A stretch of 50,245 bases of DNA. Origin: an uncultured Peptostreptococcaceae bacterium. Lineage in GTDB: Bacteria > Bacillota > Clostridia > Peptostreptococcales > Peptostreptococcaceae. Shown piece after piece: positions 20,290 through 28,231 of this stretch. The stretch lies in contig CAMTIM010000056.1 of NCBI GenBank assembly GCA_947072565.1, positions 1 through 50,245 on the forward strand. The letters are read 5' to 3'. The notes below the pieces were generated by a model. The model was given only the letters and a program-made list of their open reading frames with translations, was not told the DNA's origin and searched no databases. Each line of letters begins with the position of its first letter. The first letter of the stretch is position 1. The translations under genes and the position numbers were made by a program.

Positions 20290-20309
20290 TAAATTAAAAG
20301 CGTTATTTT

Positions 20310-20340
20310 AAAATGGAGTAGATAAAATCTACTCCATTTT
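20310..20340. terminator. Hairpin shared by rbsD and the RHH gene
   Basis: A perfect stem, AAAATGGAGTAGAT with ATCTACTCCATTTT, around a 3-base loop. On the minus strand it contains the last codons and stop (ATG GAG TAG) of the RHH gene. A 28-base identical copy lies at 26225-26252. Confidence 0.75.
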
Positions 20341-20502
20341 GTTGTGCGTATTATCAAACTCGTCTTTTACGTATTTATCTAGTGCCTTGATTATTAAATT
20401 ATTTACGCTTATGTGATCATCTTTAGCTAATATTTCTAGCTTAGATTTTAAATTTTTAGGGATAGTTAAAGATGTCCTTACATTAACTTCCTTATTAATC
20501 AT
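20329..20502 (-). CDS. Small ribbon-helix-helix DNA-binding protein
   Basis: A 57-residue frame starting at ATG 20502 behind GAGGTGAG and ending at TAG 20329. Its sequence, MINKEVNVRTSLTIPKNLK then a helix pair (SKLEILAKDDHISVNNLI and KALDKYVKDEF), is the beta-alpha-alpha pattern of CopG/Arc repressors. It is a putative dimeric DNA-binding protein. I see no toxin partner next to it. Its C-terminus is encoded inside the terminator hairpin shared with rbsD. Confidence 0.8.
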   Translation of the reverse strand: MINKEVNVRTSLTIPKNLKSKLEILAKDDHISVNNLIIKALDKYVKDEFDNTHNKME

Positions 20503-20745
20503 ATTCTCACCTCAATTTTATTATATGCAAGATGTTTTTATTAATAACAAAGTAGCAAATTTTTGGTTTTTATTATTGTTTATATTCTTGTGGTAAAAAA
20601 ATAAATGGCAAGTAAGTAAAAGTTAAATTATGAATAAAATAGTTTCTACTTAGAAAAGATATATATAGGTATAAATTGTTGTACCTTAAATCAAAATAGC
20701 AATACAAAACAGTCTTATTTATGAATATTATTTTTATCAAATAAT
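20503..20745. other. Leader region upstream of the CPBP gene
   Basis: No gene is seen. It must contain the divergent promoters of the RHH gene and the CPBP gene. TTGTGG at 20578-20583 is a possible -35 element, but no clear -10 follows. Confidence 0.3.
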
Positions 20746-20775
20746 AAAAAAGTATTCTAATTATAATACTTTTTT
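20746..20775 (+). terminator. Intrinsic terminator directly before the CPBP gene
   Basis: AAAAAAGTATT and AATACTTTTTT form an 11-bp stem with an 8-base loop and six T, ending 3 bases before the AAGGAGG ribosome site. Its position suggests a leader attenuator, or the end of a short leader RNA. Confidence 0.65.
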
Positions 20776-20793
20776 ACAAGGAGGAAAATTTTA

Positions 20794-21708
20794 ATGATAG
20801 AAAAAACAAGACTCACAGAAGAAGCCAGCAAAAGTAGGGTACTTCTTAATTTATTTTTAGCTATGCTAGTAGCATACCTATTTGTAAAAGGAGGAATAGC
20901 TACTGCTCAAATGATGTTTCCGCCTATCTTTGGATTAGTGGCAAGGAATCCTTTTCTTTTAGCAAATAAAGAATTCATAACTCAATTTGCTCAGTTGCTT
21001 GGATTTGGATTGATATCAGCATTAGTATTTATTTGGATATCAGCTATAGAAGGAAGAAAAATATCAACTTTAGGATTTTATAAAGAAAGTTGGCTTTCTA
21101 AATATGTATTAGGACTAATTATAGGATTACTTATGATGAGTACAGTAGTATTTATACTATATATGCTAGGTAATATAACAGTTGAAACTAGGGCAGTACA
21201 GCCAGTAGGTATGGCAGCCTTATTAAATGTTTCAATAATATTAATAGGATGGATGATACAAGGTGCAACAGAAGAAATAGTAACAAGAGGATGGCTAATG
21301 AACGTATTAGGTGCTAAATATAATATTACAATAGGACTAATAGCATCTGCTGTATTCTTTGGTTTATTACATTCTGAAAATCCTGGTATGAATTCTATAT
21401 CTCTTTTAAACATTATATTAGTCGGAATTTTACTTGGATTAATTGTTATAAACACTGGAAATTTATGGGTTGTTTGTGGAATCCATAGTGCATGGAATTT
21501 TGCTCAAGGTAATCTATTTGGATTCCAAGTTAGTGGAAATGAAGTAGGTATAGGAACTTTAGTTGACTTAAATACAGTAGGAAATGAACTTATTACAGGT
21601 GGATCGTTTGGACCTGAAGCAGGACTTGTATGTAGTTTTGTAATTATATGTTTAATACTTATTATGTTGTTTGTAACTAAAAAAGATTCTTTTAAAAAAT
21701 TAAGATAA
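20794..21708 (+). CDS. CPBP (Abi) family intramembrane metalloprotease
   Basis: A 304-residue membrane protein with about eight hydrophobic segments. The CPBP/CAAX-protease motifs are present: EExxxR in GATEEIVTRGW (near residue 160), FGLLHS with a metal-binding His, and GIHSAWNF with the last His. The family cleaves peptides in membranes; in Firmicutes it is linked to bacteriocin self-immunity and peptide maturation, but no bacteriocin gene is next to it. AAGGAGG precedes the ATG, and a terminator-like hairpin lies immediately upstream. The substrate is unknown. Confidence 0.88.
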   Translation: MIEKTRLTEEASKSRVLLNLFLAMLVAYLFVKGGIATAQMMFPPIFGLVARNPFLLANKEFITQFAQLLGFGLISALVFIWISAIEGRKISTLGFYKESWLSKYVLGLIIGLLMMSTVVFILYMLGNITVETRAVQPVGMAALLNVSIILIGWMIQGATEEIVTRGWLMNVLGAKYNITIGLIASAVFFGLLHSENPGMNSISLLNIILVGILLGLIVINTGNLWVVCGIHSAWNFAQGNLFGFQVSGNEVGIGTLVDLNTVGNELITGGSFGPEAGLVCSFVIICLILIMLFVTKKDSFKKLR

Positions 21709-21743
21709 TCTTTTTAGTAAGATAAGATTATTGAAGTAAATGG

Positions 21744-21780
21744 CTATGCTAAGAAACTAATTTCTTAGTATAGTCTTTTA
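21744..21780 (+). terminator. Terminator of the CPBP gene
   Basis: A 13-bp stem (CTATGCTAAGAAA with TTTCTTAGTATAG, one G-T pair), followed by a T-rich tail. Confidence 0.8.
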
Positions 21781-21886
21781 TTTATGTTAAATTTAAATTT
21801 ATTATCTATAAATTGTATACAAGATTAGAAAAAAATACTATAATATAATTAGAAATCTAAATAAAAAGGTAAGAGGAGTTAAAAAA

Positions 21887-22411
21887 ATGAAGAAAATGTA
21901 CTTAACAATAGCAGTCATAGCAATATTATCTTTGACAGGTTGCTCAAAGCATGATGTTGTAGGGGCTCAAGAGGTTAAAGGTGCTTCAGAATCTAAAGAA
22001 GAATCTAATTTAGATATAAATAAAAAAGTTAAAGACAAAATAGCAGAATTAGATCTTGATTCTAAGTCAAAAAAAATCGATGAAGCAAAAGAGACATCAG
22101 ATGAAGTTTCTAAGAAAACAGCAGGTTCAAGTGAAAAGTTAGAAAGCGTAAATGAAAAATTAGATTTAGCAGGTAGTGTAGAAGGTAAAATAGCTCAAAA
22201 GATAAAAGCTTTTAACAAAGATGCACAAGATGCTAATAATTCTATAAACAACGTAAGAAATAAAGCTAATGAAACTGCTAAAAAAGTAGAACAAGATAAA
22301 CAAAAATTAGATGAAGCTAAAAATGAAATTGGTGGTAGTTTAGATAGTATAAAAAATAAAATCGATAATATAAAACAAAATGATATTATTAAAGATCTTC
22401 CTAAAAAATAA
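21887..22411 (+). CDS. Lipoprotein with long coiled coil
   Basis: A 174-residue lipoprotein: the signal peptide ends in the lipobox LTGC, with Cys at residue 20. The mature part is highly charged and heptad-like from about 40 to 170, rich in Lys, Glu, Asp and Asn. It should stand as a helical rod on the outer face of the membrane. I recognise no catalytic domain or family. AGAGGAG precedes the ATG. It stands alone between terminators and its function is unknown. Confidence 0.75.
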   Translation: MKKMYLTIAVIAILSLTGCSKHDVVGAQEVKGASESKEESNLDINKKVKDKIAELDLDSKSKKIDEAKETSDEVSKKTAGSSEKLESVNEKLDLAGSVEGKIAQKIKAFNKDAQDANNSINNVRNKANETAKKVEQDKQKLDEAKNEIGGSLDSIKNKIDNIKQNDIIKDLPKK

Positions 22412-22538
22412 AAATTAGAATTTATTTAACTATATCCATAGTAAATTTAATACATAAAAATTTGGAAATAGTTAATAATATAAATAAAAAGCAGATAAAT
22501 TTATCTGTTTTTTTATTTATAATTGGGAGATGAAAATA

Positions 22539-23561
22539 ATGTTTAATCCAAAGCGAGTTATATTTGAAAAAAATACATTAGATACAGAAATAGGAAAAGC
22601 TATATACGAGAAAGTATGTGATAATAAAAGCATTGAAATTATCCAAGCTACTTCTAATAAGATAAAAAGTAATATCCCAGGAGACAATCTATATGAACAA
22701 TATAGATCAGGAAAAGAAACTTTAGTAGTAGGAGAAAAAAAGGGTCTAAAATTTCAAACATGTAAGCCCTCAGCTAATTATCAGCTACCATTAGTTAGTG
22801 GTTGTATGGGAAGGTGTGAGTATTGTTATCTAAATACTCAATTAGGTGATAAACCATTTGTAAAAGTATTTGTAAATACAGATGACATTTTAAAAAAAGC
22901 AAAACAATATATAGATGAAAGATTACCTGAGATAACTATATTTGAAGGAGCTGCAACTTCAGACCCAGTGCCAGTTGAACCTTATACAAATTCGTTAAAA
23001 AAGGCTATAGAGTTTTTTGCAAAAGAAGAAAATGGAAGATTTAGGTTTGTAACTAAGTATGATGATATAGATAGTTTGTTAGACATTAAACACAACAATC
23101 ATACAGAAATAAGGTTTAGTATAAATACGCCTAAAATAATAGATACATATGAACATCATAGTGCATCATCAAATAAAAGAATAGAAGCTGCTATAAAGGT
23201 AGCAAAAGCAGGTTACAAAATAGGATTTATAATAGCACCAGTGTTTTTATATGACAATTGGGAAGAAGAATATAGATCTCTTATAAGAAGCATAAAGGAT
23301 AAATTGCCAAATCAATACAATGAAAAAATTATGTTTGAGGTTATATCTCACAGATATACGACTAAAGCTAAAAATACTATTTTGCAGATATTCCCAGAAA
23401 CTACACTTCCAATGCAAGATGATGATAGAAAGTTTAAGTATGGTCAATTTGGATATGGAAAATATGTATACAGCAAAGAACAATTACAAGAGATGAAAGA
23501 ATTTTTTATTTCAGAAATAGAAGATGTATTTCCAAATAGCATAATAAAATACGTTATATAA
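22539..23561 (+). CDS. Spore photoproduct lyase-family radical SAM protein lacking the H-donor cysteine
   Basis: A 340-residue radical SAM protein. I start it at ATG 22539, 9 bases after GGGAG, because the in-frame ATG at 22530 abuts that ribosome site. Cys89, Cys93 and Cys96 (SGCMGRCEYCYL) bind the 4Fe-4S cluster. The whole sequence follows Bacillus SplB, including PSANYQLP and YGxGKYVY. SplB reverses spore photoproduct in UV-damaged DNA, using Cys141 as hydrogen donor. Here the matching motif reads FEGAATSD instead of FEASCTSD, so Ala139 replaces that cysteine. It may be a divergent paralogue with another reaction, or may use another donor. Confidence 0.85.
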   Translation: MFNPKRVIFEKNTLDTEIGKAIYEKVCDNKSIEIIQATSNKIKSNIPGDNLYEQYRSGKETLVVGEKKGLKFQTCKPSANYQLPLVSGCMGRCEYCYLNTQLGDKPFVKVFVNTDDILKKAKQYIDERLPEITIFEGAATSDPVPVEPYTNSLKKAIEFFAKEENGRFRFVTKYDDIDSLLDIKHNNHTEIRFSINTPKIIDTYEHHSASSNKRIEAAIKVAKAGYKIGFIIAPVFLYDNWEEEYRSLIRSIKDKLPNQYNEKIMFEVISHRYTTKAKNTILQIFPETTLPMQDDDRKFKYGQFGYGKYVYSKEQLQEMKEFFISEIEDVFPNSIIKYVI

Positions 23562-23618
23562 TAAATACAAAAAATTATTATGAAATTATTAATAGTTGAA
23601 TTAAATAGTTATATTAAA

Positions 23619-23648
23619 AAACATTAACATTAAAATGTTTGATTTTTT
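23619..23648 (+). terminator. Terminator-like hairpin after the SPL-like gene
   Basis: AAACATT, eight bases, AATGTTT, then GA and six T. Confidence 0.6.
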
Positions 23649-23729
23649 ATTAACAATGTGATATTATTAACATATTCAAAATCGAACCAGTTTTATTTTG
23701 ACACAATTTTATACCCGGGGGATCTTTAA

Positions 23730-24425
23730 ATGAAAAAAAGCAATAGTACAGTATTTATAAAGAAGTTGATATTTTTCTTTTGTGGTTTATGGATAATTCA
23801 AACAGGAGTAGCTATATTTATTAGAACTAATATAGGCTCAGATCCATTTACAGTATTAACACAAGGTATATCTAGAACATTAGGAATTACTACGGGAACT
23901 GCAAATATAACAATAACATTTGTATTTTTAATTACTATACTTATAGTAGATAGGAAAACGATAAACATTGGAACAGTCTTAGCATTAGTATCAGCTGGAC
24001 CATTTATAGATTTAATGTTAGCAGTTTTACAACCAATAGAATTTAGTGATTTTAACATAATGGTAAAAATGTTATTATTAGCGCTTAGTTGTGTAATCGT
24101 TGCAATCGGTTTCGCAATGTTAAAAGCTACTGAGTTAGGGGTAGCACCAAATGATTTAATTCCACTTATAATACATGAGAAAACTAATCTTACATATCAG
24201 TGGATTCGTATTTCTATGGATTCTATATTTGTAGTAGCAGGATTTATGCTTGGGGGAGTTATAGGAGTAGGTACGATAATAGGAGCTTTTTTAACAGGTC
24301 CTGCAATACAATTTTTCATGCCGAAATTAGAAAAAGTAATCAAGCCTATAATATATAAAGATAGTTATAAAGAAGAATATGAAGAGGAAATTGCTCAAGA
24401 TTGTTTAAACAGTATAAATTACTAA
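23730..24425 (+). CDS. YczE/YitT-like integral membrane protein
   Basis: A 231-residue protein with five or six membrane helices. It has the family's N-terminal pattern (GLWIIQTGVAIFIRTNIGSDPFTVLTQGIS) and the later ELGVAPNDLIPLI element. YczE-like proteins are poorly understood; in Bacillus yczE is needed for surfactin production. AT-rich DNA upstream contains TTAACA, 17 bases, TATTCA at about 23652, a possible promoter. A terminator follows the stop codon closely, so it is monocistronic. Confidence 0.78.
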   Translation: MKKSNSTVFIKKLIFFFCGLWIIQTGVAIFIRTNIGSDPFTVLTQGISRTLGITTGTANITITFVFLITILIVDRKTINIGTVLALVSAGPFIDLMLAVLQPIEFSDFNIMVKMLLLALSCVIVAIGFAMLKATELGVAPNDLIPLIIHEKTNLTYQWIRISMDSIFVVAGFMLGGVIGVGTIIGAFLTGPAIQFFMPKLEKVIKPIIYKDSYKEEYEEEIAQDCLNSINY

Positions 24426-24440
24426 GAATATTACATATTA

Positions 24441-24477
24441 ACCCTACGCCTATTTATTAAAGCGTGGGGTTATTTTA
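24441..24477 (+). terminator. Terminator of the YczE-like gene
   Basis: ACCCTACGC and GCGTGGGGT form a 9-bp stem with one G-T pair and a TATTTT tail. Confidence 0.8.
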
Positions 24478-24585
24478 TAATTAAATTGTAATTTTTTTAT
24501 ATAAAATTAGATTTTAAACATATAAAAAAAAATAAATTGCAATAAAAAAATTTTTTTTTATAAAAAAGCGATTATACTATAGACT

Positions 24586-24615
24586 TTGACAAAAAAAGAT
24601 AGTAATATGTATACA
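24586..24615 (+). promoter_or_regulatory. Sigma-A promoter with no coding gene behind it
   Basis: TTGACA (24586-24591), 18-base spacer, TATACA (24610-24615). No open frame follows before the terminator at 24774. Confidence 0.6.
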
Positions 24616-24621
24616 TAGACA

Positions 24622-24801
24622 ACAAGAAATGACAATGTAATTAAAAGTATCACAAAACGAATAGTATAATTAATTATCTAGTGATAATAAACTATACTGT
24701 CACATTTAACCCAAACAAATCTAACAATAAAAATACTCATCCCCCCAAGATGGTATTTTAAAAAACCCTTTATGACTGCTACGGAAGCAGTCCTTTTTTT
24801 T
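24622..24801 (+). ncRNA. Candidate small RNA with C-rich hairpin loop
   Basis: A predicted 180-nt transcript between a sigma-A promoter and a strong terminator, without an open frame or ribosome site. Near its 3' end CATC and GATG form a short stem whose loop is CCCCCAA (24738-24752). A C-rich loop of this kind can pair with G-rich Shine-Dalgarno sequences, as in Gram-positive C-rich sRNAs. AGTATA and TATACT at 24663 and 24694 may form another stem. No known Rfam family is recognised. It could instead be an attenuated leader of the HPr-like gene, but that gene has its own promoter downstream of the terminator. Confidence 0.45.
24774..24801 (+). terminator. Strong intrinsic terminator of the candidate sRNA
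   Basis: GACTGCT, ACGGA loop, AGCAGTC, one C, then eight T. Confidence 0.9.
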
Positions 24802-24822
24802 GGAGAAAAATAAAATAGATGG

Positions 24823-24851
24823 TTGACTGTAAAAACGTTTTCATATATTGT
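24823..24851 (+). promoter_or_regulatory. Promoter of the HPr-like gene with embedded cre site
   Basis: TTGACT (24823-24828), 17-base spacer, TATTGT (24846-24851). The spacer contains TAAAAACGTTTTCA (24830-24843), 13 of 14 matches to the cre consensus, so CcpA bound there would compete with RNA polymerase. Confidence 0.7.
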
Positions 24852-24883
24852 TATTATATAAACAAAATTTAGGAGATGTAATT

Positions 24884-25141
24884 ATGGTCAAAAAACAAAT
24901 AACAATAATAAGTGAAACAGGTGTACACGAAAGATTAGGAACTATGTTTATAAGAAAAGCATCATCATATAAATCTGAAATATTAATAGTAAAAGGTCAT
25001 GCAACGATTAGTGCAAAGAGCATAATGGGATTTTTTAGCTTAGGTTTAAGTGAAGGTGATGTAATTGAGTTACAAGCGATTGGGGAAGACGAAGAATTAG
25101 CAGTAGAAGAGTTATCAAGATACATCTTAGAACTTAAATAA
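24884..25141 (+). CDS. HPr-family phosphocarrier-like protein
   Basis: An 85-residue HPr-like protein when started at ATG 24884 behind AGGAG. His15, the site phosphorylated by enzyme I, and Arg17 are present in GVHERLG; Ser46, the HPr kinase site, is in AKSIMGFFS. The nearly invariant Pro18 after Arg17 is Leu here, so it may differ from the housekeeping HPr. It could be a specialised phosphocarrier or a Crh-like CcpA cofactor; Crh, however, lacks His15. Its promoter carries a cre site, so CcpA feedback is likely. An anchored phosphatase-like gene follows after 15 bases. Confidence 0.85.
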   Translation: MVKKQITIISETGVHERLGTMFIRKASSYKSEILIVKGHATISAKSIMGFFSLGLSEGDVIELQAIGEDEELAVEELSRYILELK

Positions 25142-25156
25142 CAAAGGGAGAGTTAT

Positions 25157-26221
25157 ATGCTAGACAATAAAACATTTAAGGTTATTATAGGCGTTATAAT
25201 GACAGTAGTAGTATTAGTAATTGGTTATATTATGCTTATGATATTTACTAATTATAGACCAAAGAGTGAATTAGATATAAGTATAGAAAATAACCAAAGT
25301 AAAAAATTAAATATAGATGATGATATTTCCATGACTACATTTAATATAGGTTATTGCGGTACAGATAAGGATATAGACTTTTTTATGGATGGGGGAACTC
25401 AATCTAGGTCTATAAGTAAAGAAAGAACTGTTGAAAATTTAAATGAAATAATGACAGAAATGAAAAGCTTGGATTCTGATATATATATGTTACAAGAAGT
25501 AGATAAAAAAGCTACTAGGAGTTACAAAACCAATCAGTATGAAGAACTTAAAAACAAATTTAAGGATTATGGATTTATGTTTTCAATAAACTATAAAGTG
25601 TTATGGGTTCCAATACCACTTTCAAATCCACATGGTAGCGTATTAGCAGGACTTACTACTATGTCTAAATATAATATTCAAAGTACTACAAGATACGACT
25701 TACCAGGCAAGGAAAGCTATTTTAGGCAACTTGGAGACTTAGATAGATGTATGAGTGTGCATAGAATACCTGTTAAAAATAACAAAAAATTGGTTATGAT
25801 AAATGCTCATCTATCAGCTTATGATGAAGGTGGAAACATAAGAAGAGAGCAATTAGGATTTGTTAAGTCATTTTTAGAAAGTGAATACAAAAAAGGAAAT
25901 TATGTAATAATTGGTGGAGACTGGAATCAACAAATACCAGGAACTGATTTTAATGATTTTAAAACTACTCAACAAAAGCCAGATTGGTTACAAGATATAC
26001 CAAAGAATTTTAATCCAAAAGGATTTAGTTGGGCATATGATAAGAAAACTCCAACATGCCGTTCTATGGATATAAAATACCAAAAAAATAAAAATCTACT
26101 TGCTATAATAGATGGATTTTTAGTTTCAGACAATATTATAGTAAATAGCGTAAATGGTAAGAATTTAGAATTTAAAAATACAGATCACAACCCAGTTACA
26201 ATAAACTTTAAATTAAAGTAA
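25157..26221 (+). CDS. Membrane-anchored endonuclease/exonuclease/phosphatase family protein
   Basis: A 354-residue protein with one N-terminal membrane anchor (residues 9-32) and an extracytoplasmic EEP (DNase I-like) domain. Metal and catalytic motifs are TTFNIGY (Asn), LQEVD (Glu), NAHLSAYDEGG (His), GGDWNQ (Asp, Asn) and TDHNPV (terminal Asp-His). The family cleaves phosphodiesters in nucleic acids, inositol phosphates or sphingomyelin; the anchored form suggests an extracellular substrate. It follows the HPr-like gene by 15 bases with its own AAAGGGAG site and may be cotranscribed. The substrate is not evident. Confidence 0.85.
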   Translation: MLDNKTFKVIIGVIMTVVVLVIGYIMLMIFTNYRPKSELDISIENNQSKKLNIDDDISMTTFNIGYCGTDKDIDFFMDGGTQSRSISKERTVENLNEIMTEMKSLDSDIYMLQEVDKKATRSYKTNQYEELKNKFKDYGFMFSINYKVLWVPIPLSNPHGSVLAGLTTMSKYNIQSTTRYDLPGKESYFRQLGDLDRCMSVHRIPVKNNKKLVMINAHLSAYDEGGNIRREQLGFVKSFLESEYKKGNYVIIGGDWNQQIPGTDFNDFKTTQQKPDWLQDIPKNFNPKGFSWAYDKKTPTCRSMDIKYQKNKNLLAIIDGFLVSDNIIVNSVNGKNLEFKNTDHNPVTINFKLK

Positions 26222-26224
26222 TCC

Positions 26225-26252
26225 AAAATGGAGTAGATAAAATCTACTCCAT
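26225..26252. terminator. Second copy of the 28-base hairpin
   Basis: Identical over 28 bases to 20310-20337. It lies between convergent genes, and its minus strand encodes the last codons and stop of the GDPD gene (ATG GAG TAG). Confidence 0.75.
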
Positions 26253-26975
26253 TAAAATTTCTCTCATCAAATCAGGATAATCAGTAAATACTCCATCTAC
26301 ATTGTATTCAATCATTTTTCTCATAGCTAGAGGGAAATTAATAGTATAAACAAATACTTTAAGTCCATTTTCATGTGCCAAATCAACAATATCCTTAGTA
26401 ACTAGCAAACCACTTAAATTGATACTATAAACACCTAAATTCTTAGCATGTTCAACTATATTACCAAATCCTTTATAGTCATCTTCAGTTTTATATAGCG
26501 CTCCATATTTAATAGTCTTATCTATATTTTTAAAATTTCTAATAGTATCGTGATTAAAGCTAGATATCAATATATTATCTTTTAAACCATACTCATTAAT
26601 TAAATCAATTACATCGTTTTCTAAATCGTAATTAATTAAATCTGTTTTAGCCTCAATATTTAAAAATATATTTTTATTTTTAATTAAATCAAAAACTTCT
26701 CTAAGGGTAGGTATTTTACAGTCGTAATTATTAGTAAATTCAAAATTCCTACATCTAAAGTGCTTAAGTTGATTCAATGAATAGTCTTTAATTAGACCTT
26801 TTCCCTTAAAGGTTCTTTCAATGTCCTCATCATGAATAACTACTAAGTTACCATCAATACATTTATGAACATCAAGTTCCATAGCATTCATTCCCAAACA
26901 AATAGCTTTTTTAAAAGCTAAGAGTGTATTTTCAGGATAATCCCCACTAGCACCCCTATGTGCAAATATTATCAT
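26244..26975 (-). CDS. Glycerophosphodiester phosphodiesterase
   Basis: A 243-residue cytoplasmic GDPD-family TIM barrel, started at the ATG at 26975 behind AAGGAG because MIIFAHRGASGDYPENT is the standard family N-terminus. AHRG, ENT, ELDVH and VIHDED carry the catalytic His pair and the Glu/Asp metal ligands, and IEAK the later Glu. It hydrolyses glycerophosphodiesters from lipid turnover to glycerol 3-phosphate and an alcohol. It is convergent with the EEP gene and shares a hairpin with it. Confidence 0.92.
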   Translation of the reverse strand: MIIFAHRGASGDYPENTLLAFKKAICLGMNAMELDVHKCIDGNLVVIHDEDIERTFKGKGLIKDYSLNQLKHFRCRNFEFTNNYDCKIPTLREVFDLIKNKNIFLNIEAKTDLINYDLENDVIDLINEYGLKDNILISSFNHDTIRNFKNIDKTIKYGALYKTEDDYKGFGNIVEHAKNLGVYSINLSGLLVTKDIVDLAHENGLKVFVYTINFPLAMRKMIEYNVDGVFTDYPDLMREILME

Positions 26976-27086
26976 ATTAATTTCAACTCCTTCATTATAT
27001 ATTATTATACTATCTGCGAAATATTTCAAATAAGTTTTAAATAGATAAAATCTATATTTGAATATATTAATATAATTTATATTCGT

Positions 27087-27119
27087 TTTACAAAATTTTA
27101 CTAAATAGTTATAATTTAG
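27087..27119 (+). promoter_or_regulatory. Sigma-A promoter with inverted-repeat operator, copy 1
   Basis: TTTACA (27087-27092), 17-base spacer, TATAAT (27110-27115). The -10 box sits inside CTAAATAGTTATAATTTAG (27101-27119), whose 6-base ends are an inverted repeat. The 23 bases from 27101 recur exactly at 28246, in front of the selenoprotein operon. Confidence 0.75.
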
Positions 27120-27200
27120 ACAGACATAATTTAATTTAAAATGATTACAATTTCTAACATAATCAAAATTAGGTTATTGGGAAAACTTAGGAGGACTTAT

Positions 27201-28157
27201 ATGGTTATATTAAAATCAATGGAGAGTATTTTAAGTATTATTATTATGATAACAATAGGATGTGTTTTATCTAAGAAGGGGTGGTTTGATGAAAAATCAA
27301 CATCTCTTATATCAAACTTAGTATGTAAAGTAGCATTACCAGCTTATATGATAGAAAATCTTGTTACAAGTTTTACAAGGGACAAACTTTATCAAATGTC
27401 AGGAGGACTTATTGTTCCGTTTACTTCAATATTTGTTTGTTACTTAATAGCGATATTAGTTTCAAAAGTTTTAAATATAGATGAAAAGAGAAAAGGTACA
27501 TTTCAAAGTATGTTTTTTGTTTCAAACACTATATTTATAGGACTACCGGTTAATTTAGCTTTATTTGGTGAAGATAGTGTAGCATATGTACTTCTTTATT
27601 ACATAGCAAATACTACATTTTTTTGGACTATAGGAGTTTACTGTATAAGTAAAGATGGAGATGAAAAGAATAGAAAAATATTAAGTAAAGAAACTTTGAA
27701 AAAAATTCTATCTCCACCTTTGTTAGGTTTCTTAGTTGGTATAGTTATTATAATTTTAGAAATACCAATGCCAAATTTTGTAATAAGTACATGTAAGTAT
27801 CTTGGAAATCTTACTACGCCTTTATCTATGATATTTATAGGTATTACTGTAAGTAAAATAAAACTTAAAGAAATCAAGGTTAGTAAAGATATGCTAGTTC
27901 TTATAATTGGAAGATTTATTGTATGCCCTATGGTAGCAATAATTATGGTTTTATTTATAGACATGCCACAAATGATGAAAGAAGTATTTATAATTCAATC
28001 ATCTATGCCAATAATGACGCAAACATCTATAATTGCGAAACAATATAATGCTGATTACGAATATGCAGCTGTAATGACTACAATAACAACACTATTAGCA
28101 GCAATATCTATCCCTGTTTATATGCTTTTATTAAGCAAAATAAAAATCTTCCTATAA
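27201..28157 (+). CDS. AEC (auxin efflux carrier) family transporter
   Basis: A 318-residue membrane protein with about ten helices, started at ATG 27201 behind AGGAGG rather than at the earlier in-frame ATG. Two inverted halves are visible, with the family's KVALPAYMIENL motif in the first. In bacteria AEC proteins move organic acids such as malate and other small anions. Its promoter is nearly the same as that of the selenoprotein operon next to it, including an inverted repeat over the -10 box. The two transcripts should therefore answer to one regulator, and this transporter may be an accessory of that pathway. What it carries here is unknown. Confidence 0.85.
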   Translation: MVILKSMESILSIIIMITIGCVLSKKGWFDEKSTSLISNLVCKVALPAYMIENLVTSFTRDKLYQMSGGLIVPFTSIFVCYLIAILVSKVLNIDEKRKGTFQSMFFVSNTIFIGLPVNLALFGEDSVAYVLLYYIANTTFFWTIGVYCISKDGDEKNRKILSKETLKKILSPPLLGFLVGIVIIILEIPMPNFVISTCKYLGNLTTPLSMIFIGITVSKIKLKEIKVSKDMLVLIIGRFIVCPMVAIIMVLFIDMPQMMKEVFIIQSSMPIMTQTSIIAKQYNADYEYAAVMTTITTLLAAISIPVYMLLLSKIKIFL

Positions 28158-28231
28158 AATTTATGATATACAAAGTGAATTTAAAATAGATAAAAACTAT
28201 ACTCAAAGATGATTGTATAAAAAATATCTAT

